From Bolinopsis microptera (lineage: Eukaryota; Ctenophora; Tentaculata; Lobata; Bolinopsidae), in the NCBI RefSeq assembly GCF_026151205.1, contig NC_087076.1, positions 2,117,692-2,181,691 on the forward strand: a DNA stretch of 64,000 nt. Reading direction: 5' to 3'. Of this stretch, positions 13,401-24,146 are shown piece after piece. The translations under genes were made by a program, and so were the position numbers. Each line of letters begins with the position of its first letter. The stretch's first letter is position 1. The notes below the pieces were generated by a model that had not been told where the DNA came from, ran no database searches, and worked only from the letters and a program-made list of their open reading frames with translations.

Positions 13401-14498
13401 ACTAACAACACTTATCTGCGCTACTGGTATTATAGGTCAGTAATCACACTAAGAAGTTAACACTTGGAACTCCTTCTTAACCCCTCTCTGTGTGTTCACA
13501 GTAGAAGACTACAAGAAAGACACGTTAAACCAGGTGGTTCCCTCAGGTAACACAGTAGTACTGTACGGGTCCGTGCAGCACAACGCTCTGAGACTGGAGA
13601 CAGTGTCTAGGACCCTGGTACAATGTGTAGCAACATGTGACCTGCTAGCTGTGACCCTGGTCTACTCCACCATGTTAGTCACCCTTCTCTACCGCTCCTG
13701 GGTGCTGGGTCCTGTCCTCTGCTTCATCACGGGGCGTGCTGCTTACCTCATAGTGATGAATGAGGTGTGGTTGATACTGGCCCTGTCTCTCTACAGAGCG
13801 TGGAGACTTAAGCAGCCCAGAGGACGGGTGCTGGATAGGAGGGTGTTGGGTCTCATGGCTGTCGTGTTCCTGGTGCTGTCCATCGCACTGACTGTGCTCT
13901 CTATGGTTAAATCACCTGTTGTGTATTTCCCACAGAATCTGACATGTCTTACAGGCGACTTGTTTACTAGGTGAGTTGTTATCTCCATTTTCTATCTGAT
14001 TTTCAACCTTTTTACATTGTAAAAATATCAACAGTAGCTAGATAGCACAATAATCCCTTTCTTCAGACAAGGTCGATATCTAGCGATCAGTCTTCAATTC
14101 CTACCACTGGTCCTGATCCTGGTTATCAACAAGTTCATCCAGATATCAGTGTACCGGACCAACAGTCGGAACAATAAACCGGTTTACAACATTAGAAAAC
14201 CCTTACTAATGCTAACAGCAATGACGTATATTGAGCTAATCTCTCTGATACCTATAAACACACTAGTAATCATGCAGTCCCTAGACTCTGTTCCTCAAGT
14301 TTAGTTAGAGCATCTCTTGAGGGGATTATTCACTGGTTTCCTCTCTTTTCCATGTACATGGTATCACTTAATTCGTGTAGCAACTTTTTTATTTACATTT
14401 TGACGAATAATCGTTTCAGAAAGTTTTCAAAAAACCTGTTTACTTGCAATTTTTCAACTGTTAATGTTACCGACACTGTATCATCAGGAGCTGAATAA
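10495..14498 (+). pseudogene. second rhodopsin-family receptor, paralogue of the 3.4-kb gene, with frameshift
   Basis: Exons 10495-10615, 13547-13970 and 14067 onward join in phase. The protein follows the upstream receptor closely: TM1 ends in GIVG/NTVVLYGS, then HNALRLE, a TM2 CVATCDLLAVTLVY pattern, and SLYR in place of DRY. In exon 3 the frame hits TAG at 14302-14304, in the loop before TM7. TM7 and the tail (YMVSLNSCSNFFIY through a stop at 14496-14498) continue in another frame, so a single-base insertion or two-base loss has occurred. The TM7 motif also reads NFxxY instead of NPxxY. Both point to a decayed gene, although a sequence error cannot be excluded. Intron 1 is 2.9 kb against 168 bp in the paralogue because it is filled by the 47-bp array. 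A second acceptor at 13500 would add about 16 codons to exon 2. Confidence 0.8.
10576..13442. repeat. 47-bp satellite, 61 full units, copied from an exon/splice-donor junction
   Basis: The unit runs from ATCACACTAACAACACTTAT through CTGCGCTACTGGTATTATAG to GTCAGTA. The first unit is the last 40 bases of receptor exon 1 plus its donor (GTAG/GTCAGTA). The other 60 units fill intron 1. The distance from the first ATCACAC (10576) to the partial copy at 13443 is exactly 61 x 47 bp, so no unit has gained or lost a base. Units differ by single substitutions: CGCCACT or CTAATGG in the middle, ATTTTAG at the donor side, AATCAAAC or TCATTAATC at the start. Nearly every unit keeps a good splice donor, AG/GTCAGT. 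Because 47 is not a multiple of three and the unit contains stops, the array does not code. Confidence 0.97.
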
Positions 14499-14709
14499 TT
14501 TTCGCTTAATAATTTTATTTTGAGATGACGATGAATACGATTTATACGGTTTTTTTCAATATCGACTTCATAAATTTCTAGTTTTGTTTCAGATAATAGT
14601 TTTATACAATATTTAGTATTGATTTGTTTACACGAAATTAACCGTTATCGTCAGGCAACCCTCCCAAACCCCCCCTTAGAACCAGTACAAGACAACTAAC
14701 AAGACTAAC

Positions 14710-15195
14710 CCGGCAGATCCTATCCTTGAAAGGACTGAACTTCAGCTCTGATAACTGAGTCACTTCTCCGTAATCCATCTTAATTTGGTAGTTTCCAGCC
14801 AAAAACGCCTCACGCACTTTGTCAGGATTCAAATCTGCAAAACTGAAATAGTGATTTTGAACAAGTGATGAGAACCGAGTGATTGCTGGTATTACATGTG
14901 TGGATTAAATGCAGTGTTTAATATGGAAGTGGTAGTGAAAGTTATCAGCCAGATGTCACCTCAATTTGCGGGGACCAAATAAATGATATAAATAAGTTAC
15001 ATATTAAAATCAAGGCTCACGACTTAGCGTTAAATCAGCGGGCCCATTTCATGTTCGTAAAGGGGCCGACAACAGTAGAGAAGTCTGGTCTTACCTCTCG
15101 TAAATACGAAGGATCTCCTTTCTTGTGAAAAATGTCTCCAGCTGGTATATCTCCAACTGTTTCTCACTGATAAGCGCCGAGTCCGAGTTACCCAT
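14710..15195 (-). CDS. CIB-like (calcium and integrin-binding) protein, N-terminal two exons only
   Basis: Exon 1 (15095-15195) starts MGNSDSALISEKQLEIYQLE, and exon 2 (14710-14842) joins it in phase through a GTAAG donor and TTTCAG acceptor. Together they encode 78 residues. MG at the N-terminus suggests myristoylation. The run YQLETFFTRKEILRIYE, followed by a second block ending SPFKDRICR, matches the first part of CIB-family proteins, which bind Ca2+ and integrin tails. The exon ends at GG/GTTAGT in phase 0, so at least one more exon with the EF-hands is expected. I cannot find it downstream, where the receptor tail begins within about 200 bp. The piece is therefore either a partial duplicate or a gene with a distant 3' part. 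Confidence 0.6.
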
Positions 15196-15427
15196 CCTAG
15201 ATAATATAATGTACTAGTTTCTTGATTTCTAGAACAAATACCGTGCAGTTGAGATCGTATAGATTTTCAAATGTAAGAAACAATTTTCGTTATTTTTGGT
15301 ACTTTATAAAGTAGACAATTAAAAATATCATAAAAACAAATAAATAAAGTAAATAAAAAGTGCTTAAATCTAAGCTAAAAACAAACTTCAAAAAAACATG
15401 AGTCACGTGGGTTGATGATTTAAGCTA

Positions 15428-15779
15428 TACTAGCAGGAACCCGTCAAACCTTTAAGACTGGTGTCAAGGCTCTTTGGTGGCCGGATCAGTTTCCTACCCT
15501 AAAGTCTCCCAGCAAAAATAATTATTACCTATTTAATTCGCGTTTTTGACACCACTTGGGGGTCCAAATTTTGGGTACTAAAATTCTTATTCCTTGGCCG
15601 ATTTTCGATTTTTTCATGCTGATTTGAAGGCCATTAAAGCATTTGAATCAGTAACAAAAGTTTCAGTTTTATATCTTGTACGTTTTTTGCGGAAATCCGT
15701 GTTAAAGTTGATGCCGTGGTGTCAGTAAAATGGTGCAGATAAATATATATATATCGTCTCGCTTTATATATAGTAAGAT
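15428..15779. repeat. dispersed ~0.35-kb element, copy 2
   Basis: Homologous to 6434-6735. It carries about 50 bp near its left end that copy 1 lacks (around CTCTTTGGTGGCCGGATCAG). It ends in (AT)n and ATAGTAAG 40 bp from the 3' end of the DHX34 gene. Confidence 0.85.
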
Positions 15780-15817
15780 TATCATCTATAATTTGATAAG
15801 GTTTTTTTTCTGATACG

Positions 15818-18800
15818 TCACGATGGTTTGGTATCGTGTTCTCTGATGTGTCTTAATATTTCTACATTAGTAAACTGGAACATTTCTCCGCAATGCTCAC
15901 AACTATACTCTTTAGTCGGTATCTTGCGAGTGCGCGCTGTCTCCATGGCAATTGCTGACTCTTCCTTCTTCTCCTCATCCTCTATCTTCCTCAATGAATC
16001 TTCCTCCTCCTCATCCTGGCACTTAGCCAGATGCTCACTTTTCTCCGCTAGACTGAATAAACCAGAGGTGCCACACAGTTTACAAGTCCACGCTCGTTTT
16101 AGGTAAACCTCCATCTCCGACGATCCAGAGTCCTGTACAATTTGGGGATCAAATAAAGTAATTATTTTTTCAAAAACCAATTTCTTAGTCAGAAATCTGT
16201 TATTTTAAGATATTCGAAGATATATGAGCTATTTGAAATATTGACGATTGGGTCAATTAAAACAAAAATGATCTCAACCATATAATAAAAATCACTTCAA
16301 ATACATTTTAATAACCGTTTCAATACAGTAAATTTGAGAATCCAAAATCTGAAAATATCTACAAAAGTCAGGAACAAGCAACTGCCCCTAAAAAGTCTCT
16401 GAAAACAGCCGTATCAACAACAGGAAAAGGTGTGAGTTTGTCGAACTGTGCCTCACTAAAAACAGCGCTGAGGGTGGTGGGAGTGGCGGATAAAACATGT
16501 CCTCCTCTAGATAACTCCTCCGCTAACTCAGTCTGGTGGTTGTTCATTAGATCATCGTTTATAACGCAGATCAGAGGTTTACCCTTTCTGAGTACCTCCA
16601 GCGCTGTGCCAGCCCCCGCGTGAGCTATCACTAGGTCTGCACTCTCTATCTCACTCTGGATAGAAGGAGAGTAGTCAAAGTGTCGGATAGTCATGTCGGT
16701 TATTGGGGAGATGAGATGAGGGTATCTGCCCACCTGAGCAGTGAGGTGAGTGTAGCCGTGAGAGAGGAGGAGTTCTTGGAAGGAGGGGGAGGTGGTGGTG
16801 GATATGAGCTGCTCGAATGTTGTCGTGCCTACAGTCACAAACACCTTCGACATGCTACACTGAGGGAGGCGGTTAGTAACTTCAACACAGGAATACAGCT
16901 GTTAATTAACTAAAGAGAAACTGCAGTTTACCTGCACAGAGTTGATGGTGATGTTATCGTCCAGCTTCACGGCATGTTCATATCTCACCAGCCCTGAGAG
17001 CTCTGTGCTTCTCACTACACGTAACGTGTACACAACGTCAGTACGTAAGAAGGAGGAGAGGGCCTTCTGGAACCGCTTCTGTCTCTTGGAGAACTCTCGG
17101 GGGTCGGTCTGTGTGGAGAGAGGGGTGAGAGGGGTGAGAGAGGGGCTAATACAGAACAAGGGTATAAAACAACTTATTATTGATTGAAATTTGATTGAAA
17201 GCCCCTGGCCTCGTAAGGGAATTCTCTGATGGACTAATTTATTTCATACATGATAATTAGTTATAAATCAAGTTCAAGAAAAATATTTGCACGCTTGACT
17301 AAAATAAACGGTTAATTTTTTCCCGATCCATGACTCAAAGTGCCGAAGGCACAAAAGAGTCAAGGACAAGGGTTAGCGATCGAGGTTTTTTTTTGATATG
17401 GTAGCTTTGCGACCGTGCGACCGACCGTGCGTGCCTGCCCTCGCGCACTGTTATCGCCCACGTGACTACCTGCGCAAAGTTATTTTGCGCACAAATCTGA
17501 ATTAAATAATTGTTGGCGCGCGGCGCTGAACTGACCAAGTACATTATTAATTTCACAATGTACATATCCCACTAGGCACTAGTTGATAGCATACTATTAT
17601 TATTTTGAGTTACTATTACTATTTTGCACAGATCCGTGTCACTGTCGGGTGTCAGGTTGCATAAACAATAAGCATATATATACACGATTTTCAAATTCAA
17701 TATGGAATTATATTAACTTGGTGGCGCTCGGCCTGTCACTCCGCTATATCTGCATGCTTATAAACAGTTAAAACTGGGATCTCCAGGTTGTATGGAATAT
17801 GATAAAATACGCCATCACGGATCGGGAAATTGAGCGGCCATCCACAAAAAAAGCGGCCGCATTTCTTGTTAGATCTCACAATTCTGTGGTTAAGGACGTC
17901 AGCAACCATAGAACTCCACTTCTGACGGATCTTAACAGCTTTGTGGATGAGGTCCTCTATAGAGGTCTTGAGAGTGAATCTGAGCCACATATCACACACT
18001 ATATCGGTACAATCACCGTTAGTAGATACTTCCTTGCACACTGAGATATAGCATTACTAATTCGTTATTAAATGATTAATTAACGAAACTACGATTAAGA
18101 CAATATTGACAATCCTAAGTTGTATGGTATGACGAGGGTATGTTTTTTGTGCGAAATGCTGTTTTTTCTCTCAACTTAAACTTACTTTCAAGTTTGAAGT
18201 TTAAAGTTTCATAACGTACTAAGTAGTGCGGTGGTGAGTCCCTGTATCCTAGTAACGTTAGTAAGATAAGGTTTGTTAGTTTCCAGGAGAGTACTGTAAG
18301 CGAGGAGCTGTTCTGATTGTTTGTTGCTAGGATACAAGTCTTCGTGTAGAGTGTTAAAGATGCAGTTAGGGTGGAGCACTACAAAGTTCTTCCTTTGAGT
18401 GTGGAAGATGAAGTCTGACGGTTTCTTCTCCGAGTTGTGCTGAAATAAATACAGTTAGAGTCAATCTTAAACATCCTTGATTGTTGTGATCTTCATCCGA
18501 TATACCAACGAATTTAAAGATGATTTCTAGAGTAAGATAATATCTGTTTATTGAGCAGCTGCCTCTTTAGTTTCTAGGCTTCTTCTTCTATCAGCAATCA
18601 AATAGTTTGCATTGCAGGTGTAAGCGCAGTAACCAAACTCCAACTAATATTACCAAGTGTTAGAATGATGCAATCAATATGTGCAAGCAACTCTGCTAAC
18701 AAGCCCCCTCCATAGGAGTGGGGGTACTTATTCTGCGGTTATTGTAGTGTTTATTGGTTTCTTAGTGAGTTGTATCGAGATGAGAATAGGGCGCATCCTG

Positions 18801-21800
18801 GAGGTGGTGTTACTACCAGTTTGTTTAGTGATTGTTCTTATAAACTGCGACAGTTTTGGAGTGGCAAGACTCTACTCGACAACATGTCTTAGGTAGAACG
18901 CTATATTATCAACATTTTAGACAAAACTTCGCCCCATAGCAACATACGGAAAATTTTAAATTTCCTCGCAGATCAATCTTCTTGTGCAATTAAAAAAGAA
19001 AAAGTCAGGTCTTCTAAGAATTTCCTCTTTGGCACCAAATTTCCTCCAAAATCCAAAATTCCCTCGTATATTATCCACCGATCTGCTGTGTTTGTGGATG
19101 TGGGCCCATATCAACATCCCAAGCTACCTTGACAACACCCCCTATTACCGTGACACTACCCCAGGTCGCTACCTAACCCCAACATGGCTGACTGTGATAA
19201 CGGTGGGGTATGTGAGGAGGTAAAGTGTGAGAATAAGAGTGTTTGTTATCTGGGATACAACAAGGAACAGAATGTGCGATACAGAGGCTGCATGCTCAGA
19301 GACAGGTATAGTTACCACCTCCCCCTCCCCCCACATCTTCTAGTGCTACCTCATCGAACGAGCTTTATAGCTTGATAATAGCGACTACATCTCAAGCTGT
19401 TATCTCCCTTCAGGTGCACTATACTAGTAAACAACACGATGGACACTGCGTCTGGTTGCAGGGAGACCCAATCAACAGACTTCAACGAGACCCAGTGTCT
19501 CTACTGCTGTTCTAACGAGGATAACTGTAACTTAGAGATGATTAACAGTGACCAGTGGCCAGTACCAGCTGTAGTGGTGGTTACTGCCCCACCTGTGGTT
19601 ACACTGCCTCCTGTACCTCTCAACCTGACTCCCATACTGGCCGGGGCTGGGGGCACTCTGTTTGTTCTTATCATTATCATTATAGTAGTGTGCATATTGG
19701 TGGTGAGGGCAAGAAGAAGGAGGAAGAACCTGGCTCTACTAGTTCAGCAGCTGGAGAGGTTTAAGAGTAGACAGAATAACAAGAGCTTCGTTGATAAGGG
19801 TTTAGAAACTCTTAACCAGACTCTGGGGTTTAAGTCTGGGTCTGCAAGGACTGGGGGTAATGATACGTTGAAAAAGGGTGGGAAGTAGTTGGTTAAACTG
19901 ATTTTTATTAACTTTTGAGATGTTAAATGTGAGGAGACCAACACTCTAACTTATTGAACTGGGATTTTACTGCAACTTTTCAAACAGGCAAACTTTCGCC
20001 AAGTAGATTTTTAGTAATTCAAAATAACATCGTATTTATTAAGCACAACTTGATGAATGACTTCAAGAAATCTTTTAATATTGCATAATTTTAAGACCTT
20101 TTTTGGATGATAGTGCCAGTGAAAATAAGAACTTATAAATATATTGTGGCCGGAGCTAGAATGTGTAACAAACAATTTCATCAAAATAAGTACGCGAGTT
20201 TGATGTCTCAATCATTTAAATGAATCACGAAGCAATAATAAGAAAATAAAATGTTCATGTTATTCAAAATGGTTATCATTGATTACAAAATTCCTATTTC
20301 ACCACGACATTCATCTTTTCCGTTTATTTACGGGCATTCCTTTTTCTCATTAAAACTGAAAAAGTACTTCTCATCATCTAACATATCCTTGCTAACAATC
20401 AAATCATCAAATTTAACAACTTTTACATTATCTTCTACATGTTCCCTCGTGGAGTCCTCTCCCTGAACCGCAATGGTTATAAAGTGATTGTCGAGGTACA
20501 CCTCCTCGAACCTCCAGTCTGAATCAATAACCCCGTCAATAGCAACCGTAGTCGTCCTACAGATATCGTCCTCCATTCGTCCTATATCAAACTCTATCTT
20601 GAGGAGCCCGAACTTGAGACCAGTACCAATAGCTTTAACATAACTCTCCTTCAAACACCAGTACCGGTAAAAGTTAAATAGTTTCCCTCTATCCGAGCCG
20701 GGAGAACGGATCCTTTGCCACTCAAAATCTGTAAATTGTCTTTTCATATGACCGAAAAACTGTTCAACTGTAGTATTTCTTCTGAGCTCCACTTTCATAA
20801 CATCAACACCGACCTTAGCAGAGTTAGAGCCAGCAAAAGTAGCGTAATCACCCGCGTGAGAAACATTGAAACTAAGAGCAGTAAGAGTAGCAGGAGGGTT
20901 CACAAGATAGGGTTTACCGCTGGTATCCCGGGATAGAACAAAAGACTCTGGAAACGCCCCTGATAGTTGACTGAAACAGTTTCTCATGAGTAGTCTCCCT
21001 GCCATGGACTGTTTAGCATCACGTTTATACATGAACTGGGATATCCTGTCTCTCTCAGCTTCAGAGATGGTATTAGCAGCTCTCAGCCATTCAGTCTCAG
21101 TCGGGTTCCAGGTTGAGGTCTTCAGTGCTAGTCGGATCATGGCAGGAGAAATGCGGCAAGAGTTTAGTAGGGACGAAATGTTGGGAAGGTGTTATAACAA
21201 CTAGGGAGGGGTGATACCACTGTGTGGTGCTGGGTAGCTGTGTAATGATACTGTTCAGGTGAATATCATGACGTCATCACTGCAATCGTTACACAACCGA
21301 TACCATTGACCTATCATAACAGAACTGGTTAGTGAGAACTTTGTAGACAAACTTACACATTACTTACACTTAAAGTACTCTATTATTTATTTATTACAAA
21401 GCGAAATTAAGATATAAATGAAGAACATGTATGAGGAACATGTGTGTGATGTCATAGCAACGAAAGGAGTACAACGGTATGAGAGAATCGTTCCGCATAA
21501 TTTCGCCAAGGCAGCTTCACCTAGGATCTATAATTATATTCTATAATGTACCATCTCTTACACAGCCATGGCTCGAGAGAAGCAATTATTGTATGTAAGC
21601 TAGACGTGTATGTACGCAGACGTGAAGGTTAAGATTCGACGAAACAAAACTCCAACGAGGTGTATTAGCTTGTGGTGTATTTGCTTGTGTAATCCATGAT
21701 TAATAATTTGTATCTTCAATTAGTCACATTACCAAGTGGTACAGAATAATGAACTACAATTAATGGGATCTGCTTACCTGGTCCGATGTAGCAATGTTGG

Positions 21801-24113
21801 GGTAAAGTCCGAACACGGACACGAAGTTAAGAGTGTCCCGGACATGTCCGGATAGATCCAGGTTAGGTTGAGGGTTCGTCAGGAAGTACTCCATAGATGA
21901 GATGTTGTCCTCCTCCTTATCTGACAGTTCTTCCTAAACAGGAATTTCATTGTTTAATGTAAGCTTAATCTGTTAAGTGAACAATGCAAGAAAAAACAAA
22001 CGATCAATGTACGCCCAAATCCCATAATACGTCGAAGTTCCAGGACTTGACCCCCCCCCCCCCAGAACTTACTTCAGACTCGTCTCCTGCTCGGTTCTTG
22101 CAGTGAGAAACCTTCAACATCTTCCTAGCTGGTTCCTCCAGTCGCTTCTTCCACTTTGCTCGGCGGATTGCCAGCACCTTTTCAGAGTCTAGGGTTTCTT
22201 GGGGGGTCGCTAAGGAGATGAGTGGCATATTAACGGTAATGAAGATGGAAAATCAATTCTAAAACAAAAAAGTTACAGCATATTACACTTCACAGTGTTT
22301 GCACTAATAGTTTGTCTGTTTACCCACCCAGATTGAGATGGTCTCTGAGAATGTCTCTAAATTGTCGCCTCAATTTGCTCATCTCGTACAGCTGTTGCTC
22401 TTTCAGCCCTCTTTTCTTACACCATTTCCTTGTATTGACTCCTTCGGACTTTTTCTGACAATTTAATGAGTTTAAAAAAAGAAATTTCATTAAGTAATGC
22501 ATACTTGCATAGTTAAAAGTTTTTAAACTAGTACTTTAGTTAACACAACTGAACCCATGACAGTTACCTGCGACCACTCTTCGTAGATATTGAGGAGAGT
22601 GACGAGGTCTCCTTTTCCTGACTCCAACAGTGATCTGATCTGCAGTTCTTCACCTCTACAGTTACTTTTGTTGAACACCGACTGAAATAAAATATTTTCT
22701 TGATTTCTCTGCAGCGAATACTTAATCACAGATCAACAAAATGAATCAGTCAATAATTAAAGTTGAATTTATGTAAGGGTAGGTGAAACTTTACTATTAT
22801 ATAGCAATTTTTCCGACAGACACGTTCATAGTCATCTCAAAATATTTGTTATATAGCAGTTGTCAGCGTACCAAAGCTGTAAACTAGTGTAAATTAGTGT
22901 AAATTAGTGTAAATTAGTGTAAACTAGTGTTGATCTCTAAAATCAGACCTGGATATTGAGCCCAGCTGCAATAGTGAGAGCTGGCTCCAAGACCCCCATA
23001 ACAGCAGCACTCAACAGTAGTTTACCCAGGGCTACTTCCACTGGGAGGCGAGCCAGTACTTCTCCAATTGAACTCAACTCATTCTCTGCAAAATAGTACG
23101 TGGTATTTGAATCTTAGGGTGTTTGGATGATTCACTTATCTTAGGTTTTCTGACTAGTTTAGGAAATAAACACACAATTGACATAGTTGTCAATAAGGTA
23201 GTGAAACATCTATCACAGTAGGTCGCTAGATTACCTGACTTAAGGGCGCCCTGTAGTTGCAGGAAGGATAGACTCTCGTTTAGGTTCGTAGCAGGAGGAT
23301 GTTGGACAAACAGGAATGTTCTTATATCCAGTCCCATACTAGCCAACTGAAACGAATGAGAGATTTAGATACGCTGAGGTACATTGCCACCCCCCCTACA
23401 GTAGTCTGCTGTTCTATTGTGAGTAAACGACTAGCCGACTAGGTTACCCCTCACATCACCCTCCACGGTATCAGTATAAACTACACTAAACCTGCAGATT
23501 AGCGAGTCCAGGGGAACTCTCAGTATCTCAGGGGTCGGGTAGTCAGCGAAGGCGGCGAAATCCTCCTCTGAATATAACCTGTAACGTATGGCATGTTACA
23601 TGAGCTTACTTAATACTTTACTTTAAAGGACGTCTCAGATTCGACACCAAACTACTGGACAGAGGGTAATTTTATTATCTCAGCCATTAGGCAGTTACAA
23701 GTCACCATAATTATATTCATTATGTAGTTCCTGGATGGGAACATAAAGGATTGTTATAATAGTATCCAACTGTACGTAAATGTTGTTGTCCGGGAAGATG
23801 ATCACGTGATAGTTGTTATCAGTCACGTGATAGTTTTATAATTGTTACCTGAAGCAGACTCCAGGTCCAGTCCTCCCAGCTCTTCCTTTTCTCTGCTCCG
23901 CACTCGCTTTACTCACCCAGAACTCCTGCAACCTCTGTAACTTCTTGTTAGCGTCATACGCCATCTCCTTGAACTTACCTTGACAAACAAGATATTATCA
24001 TACACTCACACAAATCAACTAGTCGCTAACAAGTGTACTACAAGTGTTGCTGTGAAATAGTTGGCAAAAAACAACCTTACATCAGGGGGGACAGGAGGGG
24101 GGTAGGAGGGGGG

Positions 24114-24146
<33 letters not shown>

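Noticed and set aside
10576-13442. CRISPR-like array
   Set aside because: Units are contiguous with no variable spacers, in an animal gene intron, and the unit equals an exon-intron junction.
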